Counted from the stretch's first letter, positions 44,898 to 52,700 are shown. The stretch: 64,000 nucleotides of DNA from Flavobacterium sp. KACC 22761 (GCF_034058155.1 NZ_CP139148.1:1054001-1118000); one strand, 5' to 3'. A program made the numbers and translations. The notes: generated from the sequence alone by a model not told the origin.

Positions 44898-46157
44898 ATG
44901 AGAGTATTTAAATTTGGAGGAGCATCGGTAAAAGATGCGGATGGAATTAAAAACGTTTACGACGTTTTGCAAAAAGTGGGTTACGAAGATGTGATTTTGG
45001 TTGTTTCGGCAATGGGAAAAACCACAAATGCTCTTGAAGTTGTAATCAAAAATTATTTTGACAAATCGCCTGAGCTGAATTCTTCGGTACAGGAAATAAA
45101 AAAATATCACAACCAAATATTATTGGATTTATTTGAAGATGAAAATCACCAAGTTTTTGCAGCCGTAAACGAGCAATTTGCTGAACTTGAATATTTTTTA
45201 GCGCACAATAAATCACCAAATTACAACTTTGTTTATGATCAAATTGTAAGTTTTGGGGAATTGATTTCTACAAATATTTTAAGCCACTACATGAATTTCA
45301 GAGGAATTCAGACACAATGGCTTGATGTTCGTAATTTTATCAAAACGGATGCAAATTATAGAGATGCTGGTGTTGATTGGGAAATTACGCAACAAAATAT
45401 CAGCAAAAATGTTCCAAGAAAACAACTAAATATCACACAAGGATTTTTAGGTGCTGACGAAAACAATTTTACTACAACTCTTGGTCGTGAAGGTTCTGAT
45501 TATACTGCCGGAATTTTTGCTTATTGCTTAAATGCAGAAAGTGTTACCATCTGGAAAGATGTTCCTGGAGTTATGAATGCTGATCCGCGTTATTTTGAAA
45601 ATGCAAGTTTGCTTAATCAAATTTCATATCGCGAAGCAATCGAATTAGCATTTTACGGTGCTACAGTAATTCACCCAAAAACATTACAGCCTTTACAGAA
45701 AAAAGAGATTCCGTTATACGTAAAATCATTTGTGAATCCTTTATTAAAAGGAACTTGTGTTTCAAAAGGTGTTGACTTGGAGCCACAATATCCATGTTTT
45801 ATCGTAAAAAGAGAACAGCTTTTGATTTCGCTTTCATCAATTGATTTCTCTTTCATTATGGAAGAAAACATCAGCGAGATTTTTGGATTATTCCACGAAT
45901 TTAAAATCAAAGTAAATTTGATTCAGAACTCTGCAATCAGTTTTTCTGTTTGTGTGGAAGATAAATTTGGAAATTTCAACGAATTGAATGCGATTCTTTC
46001 CAAAAAATTCAAAGTAGAATACAGCGAAAATGTAACACTTTACACGATTCGTCACTTTACAGAACAAGCTGCAGAAACGGTTGAAAAAGATAAAGAAGTT
46101 TTATTGAAACAAGTTAGCCGTGAAACTATGCAGATTGTGACAAAAGAATTAAACTAA
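44898..46157 (+). CDS. Aspartate kinase (monofunctional)
   Basis: Phosphorylates aspartate, the first step to lysine, threonine, methionine and diaminopimelate. The 419-residue protein starts MRVFKFGGASVKDADG (kinase KFGG motif) and has TTLGREGSDYTAGIFA and WKDVPGVMNADP in the kinase domain. The C-terminal about 130 residues are the ACT regulatory part (VNLIQNSAISFSVCVED). A diverged copy of its last 58 codons lies at 47313-47486, which marks this 3' end as a recombination point for the accessory locus that follows. Confidence 0.95.
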   Translation: MRVFKFGGASVKDADGIKNVYDVLQKVGYEDVILVVSAMGKTTNALEVVIKNYFDKSPELNSSVQEIKKYHNQILLDLFEDENHQVFAAVNEQFAELEYFLAHNKSPNYNFVYDQIVSFGELISTNILSHYMNFRGIQTQWLDVRNFIKTDANYRDAGVDWEITQQNISKNVPRKQLNITQGFLGADENNFTTTLGREGSDYTAGIFAYCLNAESVTIWKDVPGVMNADPRYFENASLLNQISYREAIELAFYGATVIHPKTLQPLQKKEIPLYVKSFVNPLLKGTCVSKGVDLEPQYPCFIVKREQLLISLSSIDFSFIMEENISEIFGLFHEFKIKVNLIQNSAISFSVCVEDKFGNFNELNAILSKKFKVEYSENVTLYTIRHFTEQAAETVEKDKEVLLKQVSRETMQIVTKELN

Positions 46158-46207
46158 TTTAGCTTTTTGTAAAAGGTAATTATTCAATTCAAAATATATT
46201 TTTAGAA

Positions 46208-46237
46208 AGGCTTTACTTAATTGTAAAGCCTTTTTTA
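46208..46237. terminator. Convergent terminator of aspartate kinase and xre1
   Basis: A perfect 9-bp stem (AGGCTTTAC / GTAAAGCCT), loop TTAATT, is followed by a T-run on the plus strand. A degenerate copy lies at 47535-47564 in the second module. Confidence 0.8.
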
Positions 46238-46588
46238 GTTTTTCCCTTTATTTAACTCACTAATAATCATTTTCAGATCTTCTATTTGCAGTTCATATTG
46301 TCTTATTATTTTTCTATAAAAATGAAGCGCTTCACTTTCCGTTTGGAGTTCTGTACTTATTAAATTTTCATAAACAGAATCTCCCACTCCTCTTCTCACT
46401 AATTCTTCAGGAGTAATCTTAAATACTTCACAGATTTTATTAAAATGAATAGTCCAAGAAGTACTTTCTCCTCTCTCCATTCTAGCGTAAGCTGACTGCG
46501 AAATATTTAAATGATCAGCAACCTCTTCTTGCGACATGTTTTTCGCTTTACGCAATGTTTTTAAATTATTTCCTACAATTCTATTCAT
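46235..46588 (-). CDS. Xre-type HTH regulator of peptide module 1
   Basis: A 117-residue protein from the ATG at 46588 (MNRIVGNNL); the upstream ATG at 46639 gives an unlikely hydrophobic extension. The HTH_3 domain is in residues 3-60 (SQEEVADHLNISQSAYARMERG) and a helical tail (about 90-117) may dimerise. It is 81% identical (22 differences in 117) to the regulator of module 2. The DNA-binding half is nearly identical; most change is at residues 72-90. It is divergent from the double-glycine peptide gene with a shared operator-like region between, so it probably controls that promoter and its own. Confidence 0.9.
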   Translation of the reverse strand: MNRIVGNNLKTLRKAKNMSQEEVADHLNISQSAYARMERGESTSWTIHFNKICEVFKITPEELVRRGVGDSVYENLISTELQTESEALHFYRKIIRQYELQIEDLKMIISELNKGKN

Positions 46589-46630
46589 AATTAACATTTT
46601 TACAAATATAAACATAGGAATTAATTTACA

Positions 46631-46672
46631 ATTATTCAAATTTAGGTTTTTAATAACCGATTTTCGAATAAT
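46631..46672. promoter_or_regulatory. Operator-like dyad between xre1 and peptide 1
   Basis: ATTATTC...GAATAAT outer arms enclose GGTT-TTTAAT-AACC. The central 28 bases (TTTAGG through TTTTCGA) are exactly conserved in the second module at 47961-47998, although the rest of both intergenic regions has diverged. That conservation argues for a binding site of the two near-identical HTH domains. Confidence 0.6.
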
Positions 46673-46740
46673 ACAAATTCGAAAAGCAATATAATTTTAC
46701 CATAAATAACTTATGTATTAACCAATTAATTTTTTAAAAA

Positions 46741-46911
46741 ATGAAAAAATTAGAATTAATTCAAATGGAAAATGTAAATGGAGGTGAATTAAGACCTTTA
46801 GGAAAAAGAGATTATGGATGTGGAGCTTATGGCTTAGCCGCGGGTATTGCCGCAGGTTGTAATCCATTAGTTGGAGGCTTAACAACTCTTGGATGTTATT
46901 TGTTAACTTAA
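46741..46911 (+). CDS. Double-glycine leader peptide 1 (putative bacteriocin precursor)
   Basis: A 56-residue precursor. The leader MKKLELIQMENVNGG ends in the GG site cut by C39 peptidase exporters, and the predicted mature peptide of 41 residues begins ELRPLGKRDY. It has Cys27, Cys40 and Cys52 and Gly/Ala-rich segments (YGLAAGIAAGC, GGLTTLGC) with GxxxG-like spacing, as in membrane-active bacteriocins. It was too short for standard ORF detection. The leader is shared with peptide 2 (48073) while the mature parts are unrelated in sequence. Bacteriocin activity is an inference. Confidence 0.82.
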   Translation: MKKLELIQMENVNGGELRPLGKRDYGCGAYGLAAGIAAGCNPLVGGLTTLGCYLLT

Positions 46912-46921
46912 GAGCATAAAA

Positions 46922-46999
46922 ATGAACAACAAAGTATTGATTCTAACATTGCTAGTAATCATTATTGGTTTAGGTTACAGATACCTAAATAAAAAATGA
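46922..46999 (+). CDS. 25-residue single-span peptide next to bacteriocin peptide 1
   Basis: An ORF of 25 codons, almost entirely one hydrophobic helix (VLILTLLVIIIGLGY) with a Lys/Arg-containing C-terminus, starting 10 bp after peptide 1. By position it could be an immunity peptide or a partner. Evidence beyond position and composition is lacking. Confidence 0.45.
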   Translation: MNNKVLILTLLVIIIGLGYRYLNKK

Positions 47000-47085
47000 G
47001 GGCATCTAACTTATGAGACCTATCAACATATTAGTGCTTCATATAATTTAGAGTCAAAAATTAACTTTTGCTAATTAATGCTAAA

Positions 47086-47118
47086 CTAGCCTCAAGCATA
47101 TATTTTGCTTGAGGTTAG
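47086..47118. terminator. Hairpin between the peptide 1 and tatA genes
   Basis: A 13-bp stem with one G.U pair (CTAGCCTCAAGCA / TGCTTGAGGTTAG) around a 7-base loop, without a strong T-run. It could end the peptide transcript or be an RNA-processing hairpin. Confidence 0.5.
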
Positions 47119-47143
47119 TATTAATTAATTTAAAAATAATTTT

Positions 47144-47311
47144 ATGGGAAGATTAGGTATAACGGAAATAATTTTAATTGTTATTGTGCTTCTACTTTTT
47201 TTTGGCGGAAAAAAAATTCCAGAATTGATGAAAGGCCTAGGAGAAGGTCTCAAGGAATTTAAAAAAGCCTCAAAAAATGACAACGAAAAAAAAGAGAATT
47301 CTGTTAAATGA
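47144..47311 (+). CDS. tatA: Twin-arginine translocase TatA/E family protein
   Basis: A 55-residue protein: short N-terminal tail, one membrane helix ([17 protein letters not shown]), the [20 protein letters not shown] amphipathic helix with the characteristic FGGKKIPEL hinge, and a charged tail. This is a complete TatA. It sits at the end of peptide module 1, and its stop codon lies 2 bp before the sequence where the duplicated aspartate-kinase end begins. No tatB/tatC is near. It was too short for standard ORF detection. Confidence 0.85.
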   Translation: MGRLGITEIILIVIVLLLFFGGKKIPELMKGLGEGLKEFKKASKNDNEKKENSVK

Positions 47312-47312
47312 T

Positions 47313-47486
47313 TTGAATGCGATTCTTTCCAAAAAATTCAAAGTAGAATACAGCGAAAATGTAACACTTTACACGATTCGCCACTTCACAGAACAAGCTG
47401 CAGAAACGGTTGAAAAAGATAAAGAAGTTTTATTGAAACAAGTAAGCCGCCAGACCATGCAGATTGTTACTAAAGAATTAAACTAA
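47313..47486 (+). pseudogene. Duplicated 3' end of the aspartate kinase gene
   Basis: This matches 45984-46157 at an exact offset of 1329 bp with nine differences in 174 nt. Seven differences are silent and the other two change one codon (Glu to Gln). The frame is intact to the stop codon, and homology continues past it into the terminator and regulator. The silent pattern shows that the fragment evolved as part of a working gene before it was separated. As it stands it has no promoter or start and is not a functional gene. Confidence 0.93.
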
Positions 47487-47562
47487 TTTAGCTTTTTGTA
47501 AAAGGTAATTATTCAATTCAAAATATATTTTAGAAAAGGCTTCGCTTAAGAGTGGAGCCTTT

Positions 47563-47916
47563 TTAGTTTTTACCTTTATTTAAATGCTTAATTATCATTT
47601 TTAGATCTTCGATTTGTAATTCATATTGTTGAATTATTTTTCGATAAACTCTAAGCATAGCCATATCCGTTTGACGTTCGTTGTTTATCCAACCTTCATA
47701 CGCAGAATCTCCAACTCCTTTCCTTACTAATTCTTCGGGAGTAATCTTAAATACTTCACAGATTTTATTAAAATGAATAGTCCAAGAAGTACTTTCTCCT
47801 CGCTCCATTCTTGCATAGGCAGACTGAGAAATTTTCAAATGATCTGCAACCTCTTCCTGCGACATGTTTTTTGATTTTCGCAGCATTTTTAAATTATCTC
47901 CTACGATTTTACTCAT
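47563..47916 (-). CDS. Xre-type HTH regulator of peptide module 2
   Basis: A 117-residue homologue of the regulator at 46235-46588, with SQEEVADHLKISQSAYARMERG in the HTH. The DNA-recognition segment differs from xre1 at very few positions, while residues 72-90 differ strongly, so the two regulators may bind the same operator yet respond to different inputs. It is divergent from peptide 2 across a region sharing the conserved 47961-47998 dyad. The ATG at 47916 is the natural start. Confidence 0.9.
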   Translation of the reverse strand: MSKIVGDNLKMLRKSKNMSQEEVADHLKISQSAYARMERGESTSWTIHFNKICEVFKITPEELVRKGVGDSAYEGWINNERQTDMAMLRVYRKIIQQYELQIEDLKMIIKHLNKGKN

Positions 47917-47960
47917 AATTAACCTTTTTAAACAAATATAAACATAAGAATTATTTTACA

Positions 47961-47998
47961 ATTATTCGAATTTAGGTTTTTAATAACCGATTTTCGAC
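47961..47998. promoter_or_regulatory. Operator-like dyad between xre2 and peptide 2
   Basis: The conserved core TTTAGGTTTTTAATAACC and the following CGATTTTCGA are shared base for base with 46641-46667; the flanks differ. Confidence 0.6.
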
Positions 47999-48072
47999 TA
48001 AGGTTTTTCTTCATTGCACAATAAATTTGTAAGAAAGATAGATCAAATATTAACCAATAAATTTAAATTATT

Positions 48073-48261
48073 ATGAAAAAATTAGAATTAATTCAAATGG
48101 AAAATCTGGAAGGTGGGGCAGATTCTGTTGATTGTGTAATTGCAGGAGCTGGACTAATTTTAGGCGCACTTACAATTGGAGCGGTAACTGGTGGAATCGG
48201 ATTAGCAATGTGGGGAGCAGGAATGGGATTAAACATTGTTGGAATGATGAGAAGTTGTTAA
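48073..48261 (+). CDS. Double-glycine leader peptide 2 (putative bacteriocin precursor)
   Basis: A 62-residue precursor with the leader MKKLELIQMENLEGG (first 11 residues identical to peptide 1, first 33 nt identical) and a 47-residue mature part starting ADSVDCVIAG. The mature part is very rich in Gly, Ala, Ile and Leu, with GxxxG-type pairs (VTGGIGLAMWGAGMG) and two Cys (residues 21 and 62), fitting a class II-type membrane-active bacteriocin. It is the last gene of the regulator-peptide module before the export genes. Activity is inferred, not shown. Confidence 0.85.
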   Translation: MKKLELIQMENLEGGADSVDCVIAGAGLILGALTIGAVTGGIGLAMWGAGMGLNIVGMMRSC

Positions 48262-48264
48262 TTA

Positions 48265-48332
48265 ATAATTTCATGGATAATTTCATGGATAATTTCATGG
48301 ATAATTTCATGGATAATTTCATGGATAATTTC
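48265..48332. repeat. 12-bp tandem repeat (five full copies plus part)
   Basis: The unit ATAATTTCATGG is repeated perfectly at 48265, 48277, 48289, 48301 and 48313, with a partial unit from 48325. It starts immediately after the peptide 2 stop codon. Each unit carries an ATG, and one frame reads MDNF five times. The perfection suggests recent slippage. Confidence 0.95.
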
Positions 48333-48336
48333 TTTT

Positions 48337-48473
48337 CGTCTATTTTAAATAATCATTTAATCTTTAATTAAATTCTTTTTAAAGAAAAAAAAACACTAAA
48401 CAACTGATTTTAAACCAAAAAAAGGCCCTCAATATGGCATAAATTATTTGATATTAGTATATTAAAATAGACG
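48337..48473. other. Long-range inverted repeat after peptide 2
   Basis: CGTCTATTTTAA at 48337-48348 is perfectly complementary to TTAAAATAGACG at 48462-48473, with a 113-base loop region between. No gene is evident in this interval. It could fold a 3' UTR or small RNA, or be coincidental in A/T-rich sequence. Confidence 0.35.
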
Positions 48474-48536
48474 ATCAGAAATTATTATTATTTTTTGTAA
48501 TCAACGTCTTTGTAACAAAGCAATTAAATTTAAAAA

Positions 48537-48689
48537 ATGAAAAAACAGTATTTGATATTTATATGTGTTTTAGTAATACTACTACAGACATCGAACTATA
48601 TTCTTTTTAAAGGTGATTTCATTTCTGTCATGATAACTACATCTGGCATTTTACTTATTTTATTAGCAACTTATAAAATAAAAAAATAA
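48537..48689 (+). CDS. 50-residue two-span membrane peptide
   Basis: Residues 4-18 and 32-45 are hydrophobic, separated by a short loop, and the C-terminus is Lys-rich. It lies between peptide 2 and the export genes. It could be an immunity protein or part of the export system. No family is recognised; the intact frame, clean A-rich start and position are the only support. Confidence 0.55.
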   Translation: MKKQYLIFICVLVILLQTSNYILFKGDFISVMITTSGILLILLATYKIKK

Positions 48690-48827
48690 CATTTTTACAT
48701 CGGGATGTATATCTAATCCTACAAATTATTTATATGACATTTTCTGAATTTAAATTAAAAGAATTAACATCCAACTATCACTACATTATAGTTTCTAACC
48801 TTACAAAAACAAAAACTTTAATAATAA

Positions 48828-49481
48828 TTGAAAAGAGCTCAATATACTATTATTAGATACCCATTTTCAAAATGGTTCATACTTTCTATTATTACAATTA
48901 TAATAGCTGAATTTTTTAAAAATGCAATTCATTTTGACAAACTATTTTATAACTCTCTTACTGAACAACTGACTTCAAAACAAATTTATACATATTTTGA
49001 ATTTCAAAAAAAATGGGAATGGCTAAGTTATATCTTTCTTCCAATTTTGTTATTAATCAAAACTTCTATAAGTGCAACTATACTTTATATTGGTTTATTT
49101 TTCTTCAATAAAGATTTAAAGTTTAGTATTATTTTAAACTTTGTCATAAAAGCAGAGTTTATTTTTTTATTAGTTCCAATTTTTAAAGTTATTTGGTTTA
49201 CTTTTTTTCAAATAAACTACGATTTAAATGACGTTCAAAATTTTTATCCCATTTCAGCTTTAAATATTATTGGGTATAGAGGATTGGAGTCGTGGCTTAT
49301 TTATCCTTTTCAAGTTCTTAATTTATTTGAACTTTTCTATATAATCTATCTTGGAAATCAAATTGGTAAACTAACCAATACAAATACTGATTATGGCTTA
49401 AAAATCGTTGCATTAAGTTACGTTCCGACTCTTTTTTTGTGGGTAGTTACAGTAATGTTTTTTACACTTAATTATTCATAA
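48828..49481 (+). CDS. Polytopic membrane protein of the peptide-export locus
   Basis: A 217-residue protein with about five or six membrane spans (for example near residues 15-33, 66-92, 100-122, 155-175 and 192-213). The only in-frame start is a TTG at 48828; there is no internal Met for a long way. A 40-codon ORF at 48734-48856 overlaps it in another frame and could be a leader or a frameshifted N-terminus. Similar membrane proteins accompany C39-type exporters in Bacteroidota (recollection, moderate certainty). No catalytic motif was seen. Confidence 0.7.
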   Translation: MKRAQYTIIRYPFSKWFILSIITIIIAEFFKNAIHFDKLFYNSLTEQLTSKQIYTYFEFQKKWEWLSYIFLPILLLIKTSISATILYIGLFFFNKDLKFSIILNFVIKAEFIFLLVPIFKVIWFTFFQINYDLNDVQNFYPISALNIIGYRGLESWLIYPFQVLNLFELFYIIYLGNQIGKLTNTNTDYGLKIVALSYVPTLFLWVVTVMFFTLNYS

Positions 49482-49482
49482 A

Positions 49483-49620
49483 ATGTCAACATTCAAAAAA
49501 AGACTTTTCATAATCAATTACTTTTATTATAATACAAAGTTATTCCGAACCTTCTCCGGAATTTTTACAATGCCAATTACGATCATAATAACGCTATTAA
49601 AAGAACCAAAAAAAGAATGA
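49483..49620 (+). CDS. 45-residue basic peptide
   Basis: A small ORF from the ATG at 49483, one base after the preceding gene's stop codon, with Lys/Arg at both ends and a hydrophobic middle (FTMPITIIITLL). Its stop codon overlaps the next gene's start (ATGA at 49617-49620), which supports real translational coupling. The function is unknown. Confidence 0.65.
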   Translation: MSTFKKRLFIINYFYYNTKLFRTFSGIFTMPITIIITLLKEPKKE

Positions 49621-50141
49621 AAAAATCGCTCAAAATTATATTTACGTCATTGTTTATAGGAATTTTTCTTTTTTTAAGTAATAAAATAATCTACAAAATA
49701 AATTATAAAAAGCAAATTGAACAGAATACCAAAAGCATACCTAAACTCTCTTATCTAAACATAAATGGAGAAAACTTCACTAATGAAAACTTAAAAAAAG
49801 TCACTCCTGTAATATTTATTTACTTCAGTACAGATTGTAATTACTGTAATGAAGAAGCACAAATAATAAATAAAAACATTAAAATCTTAAAAGACATTCA
49901 AATCATTTTTGTATCATGTGAAAATATTAATCTAATAAAAAAGTTTGCTCAATACAATCACCTAAATAATTATGATAATATTCATTTTCTATATGACGGA
50001 AAAGCAAGTTTCGCTCCTACTTTTGATGTAAATTCAATTCCATGTATAGTTCTCTACGATAAAAACCATAATCTAATTGAAAAAATAAATGGGCAAACAA
50101 AACCAGAAATTTTGATTAAAAAATTGAATTCTCAACAATGA
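49617..50141 (+). CDS. Thioredoxin-like membrane-anchored protein (TlpA/redoxin type)
   Basis: A 174-residue protein: N-terminal membrane anchor (about residues 6-26), then a thioredoxin fold with the active-site STDCNYC (Cys74 and Cys77) and the SIPCIVLYD segment with cis-Pro. The redox domain faces the periplasm. Its 4-bp overlaps with both neighbours make it part of the export operon. Because both double-glycine peptides contain Cys, it probably forms or breaks their disulfides or keeps the exporter pathway reduced (inference). Confidence 0.88.
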   Translation: MKKSLKIIFTSLFIGIFLFLSNKIIYKINYKKQIEQNTKSIPKLSYLNINGENFTNENLKKVTPVIFIYFSTDCNYCNEEAQIINKNIKILKDIQIIFVSCENINLIKKFAQYNHLNNYDNIHFLYDGKASFAPTFDVNSIPCIVLYDKNHNLIEKINGQTKPEILIKKLNSQQ

Positions 50142-52296
50142 ATTTAAAACACATTCAAAGAACTTATACTCCACAACTTGATCAATCAGATTGTGGTGTA
50201 GCTTGCTTATTGTCACTTATAAAATTTTATGATGGCTATAATTCTCTAGAAAAAATCAGAGAACTAAGTGGCACCTCAAAGCAAGGAACAACAATGCTGG
50301 GTCTCTATCAAGCTGCAAATAAATTGGGTTTTAATGCCGATGGATGTGAAGCTGATATTCAGGCATTGATTGACCATAAACAACCTGTAATTTTACACAT
50401 TTTAACCGAAAATCAGCTACACCATTATATTGTTTGTTATCAATACACTGAAAAAGAAGGCTTTCTAATTGGAGACCCTGCAAAGGGAGTTTATACCTTA
50501 AGCATTTTGGAATTAGAAAAAATATGGTTTTCTAAAACCTGCTTAACACTTGAACCAAATAACGGCTTTGTTACTGTGAAAACACAAAAAAACAACCAGA
50601 AAAAATGGTTTTTAGATTTAGTTAAAAAAGATTATAAACTCATTTGGATTTCTATTTTACTGGGCATCTTCGTCGCTGGATTAGGGTTAGCAATGGCTCT
50701 TTTTTCTCAAAAGCTTATAGATGATATACTTCCTTCAAACAACATCAAAAAACTAATTTCAGGAATTGTTCTATTAACTATTTTACTGTCTGCACGTGTT
50801 GGTATAATAATCTTACGAGAATACTTTTTATTACAACAATCGAAAGACTTTAACAATCGAATAAATAATGATTTTTTCAGCTCCCTTTTGCAATTACCAA
50901 AATCTTTTTTTGACACTCGAAAAACAGGGGAAGTAATTGCAAGATTAAATGATACGCAACGCATACAAAACGTCATTAAAATACTTTCGGCTACATTTGT
51001 AATTGACACTCTGGTCACCATCATTTCATTTATTTTTCTTTTTAGTTATTCTTGGCAATTAGGTTTAATTTCATTAATTACTTTACCAATTTATTTCTTT
51101 ATAATTTATCATAAAAATAAAAAGATAATGAACTCTCAAAAGGAAGTTATGCAAAGTTATGCTCTTAATGAAAGTAACTATATCGATACTATTCAGGGAA
51201 TTTCGACTATAAAAAATGATAATAAACAGCCTTTTTTCAACAGCTTAAATGAGCAAATTTTCTCAAATTATCAGGAAAAAATGTTCCAGTTGGGAAAAAT
51301 CAATATTTCACTATCATGGCAATCTGGTATAGCCAGTGTCTTTTTTTTAATTGGCATTATAATTTATACTTCTGTTCAGGTCTTTAATCAAGAAATTAAA
51401 ATTGGTGAGCTAATGGCTATTCTTGGAATAGTAGGATCATTACTGCCATCAATCGCAAATCTGGCTTTAATTTCGATTCCTATAAACGAAGCTAAAATTG
51501 CATTTAACCGAATGTATGAATTTGCATCGATAGAAAAGGAAAACCAAAAGGGTAAAGAACTTTTAGAAATTAATAAAATCTCTATTCAAAATCTTTCTTT
51601 TCGGTTTGCTGGTCGCAGTGAACTTTTTCATGGCATTAATTTAGAAATCGAAAAAGGAAAATTTACTGCTATTGTTGGCGAAAGCGGAAGTGGCAAAAGT
51701 ACTCTGGGACAAATATTACAACGTTTTTATAATTTTGAAAACGGCAACATAATTGTAAATAACACTCATGAATTTCAAGAAATAGGACTTGAAGGTTACA
51801 GAGATTTATTAGGTGTAATTCCACAAGAAATTACTATATTCAACGGAACTATAATTGACAACATATTACTTGGAGCAATTGATACTCCCGAAAGCATAGT
51901 AACCTTTATTAATGAATATGGCTTTGAACCTTATTTAAGTCAATTACCACAAGGCTTAATGACCGTAGTTGGTGAAGAAGGGATTAATTTAAGTGGGGGA
52001 CAAAAACAAATTATTGCTTTGGCAAGAGCTTTATATAAAAAACCTCAGTTTTAATTCTCGATGAAGCAACATCTGCAATGGATAGAAATACTGAAAATTT
52101 TACAATGCAGCTACTTCAAAAAATAAAGCCCAATTGTGCAGTACTATTTATTTCTCATCGCCTTAACAAACTTAAAAACTTAGCAGACACCATTTATATA
52201 TTGGAAAATAAAACAATATCTAAATTTGGCAATCATGAAGAATTAATGAAATCCAGTAATTTTTATAGCGAGTATTGGAACGAACAATTAGTATAA
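50138..52296 (+). pseudogene. C39-peptidase ABC exporter for double-glycine peptides, frameshifted before Walker B
   Basis: The N-terminal C39 protease domain (about residues 1-135) has Cys19 (QSDCGVACL), His96 (LHHYIVCY) and Asp113 (GDPAKG) in order. Then come a six-span ABC membrane domain (about 160-440) and an ABC ATPase domain with Walker A VGESGSGKST (about residue 514) and the signature LSGGQKQ (about 618). The frame stops at 52054 after KKPQF. Adding one T to the TTTT at 52049-52052 restores LILDEATSAMD (Walker B) and runs to 52296 through an intact H-loop (FISHRLN). The product exports and cleaves GG-leader peptides. It is either inactivated, corrected by slippage, or mis-sequenced in the homopolymer. 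Confidence 0.9.
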
Positions 52297-52310
52297 ATAT
52301 TTTTTAAATC

Positions 52311-52532
52311 ATGAAATCAAAAAATCATAGACCATATATTTTTATCTATAATTACATTTATAGTCCCCTAGTTGTGTTAGTAATGTTTTGGATATTCTTC
52401 TTTAAAGGAGAAAGATTTTCCATCGAAAAAATAATTAATCAGCGTTATGAACCAAGTCTATATATAGCTATAGGATGTGCAATAGGTTTTTTGTTAATTA
52501 TGAGATATAACAAGAAATTTCCAAAAAAATAA
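52311..52532 (+). CDS. Small two-span membrane protein
   Basis: A 73-residue protein with hydrophobic segments at about residues 17-32 and 48-63 and a basic C-terminus, beginning 14 bp after the ABC exporter. No family is recognised. Because it follows the exporter and shows the size and topology of bacteriocin immunity proteins, immunity is one possibility. Confidence 0.6.
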   Translation: MKSKNHRPYIFIYNYIYSPLVVLVMFWIFFFKGERFSIEKIINQRYEPSLYIAIGCAIGFLLIMRYNKKFPKK

Positions 52533-52567
52533 ATCAATCAATTCTAAACATTGCTAAATCACATTTT

Positions 52568-52657
52568 ATGATTAAATCTAAAACAAAACTATTGGCGATC
52601 TATTTATTTTTTTCTGTTACGTGCTTAACCCTTGGTTGCCAAGCTCAACAGGATTAA
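52568..52657 (+). CDS. 29-residue lipoprotein-like peptide
   Basis: A small ORF consisting of a basic start, a hydrophobic run (LLAIYLFFSVTCLTLG) and then CQAQQD, in which LTLGC resembles a lipobox. The mature lipopeptide would be only six residues. It may be a remnant or a lysis-type peptide, since colicin lysis proteins are small lipoproteins (analogy only). Confidence 0.4.
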   Translation: MIKSKTKLLAIYLFFSVTCLTLGCQAQQD

Positions 52658-52700
52658 TTAGTGTTATTTACCAAGAAACAATTGTATTAAAGTAACGAAT

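Noticed and set aside
47277..47486. A separate 69-residue gene
   Set aside because: All but its first few codons are the duplicated end of aspartate kinase, and its start overlaps tatA in another frame.
48265..48332. CRISPR-like array
   Set aside because: The 12-bp units are adjacent with no spacers, so this is a tandem repeat.
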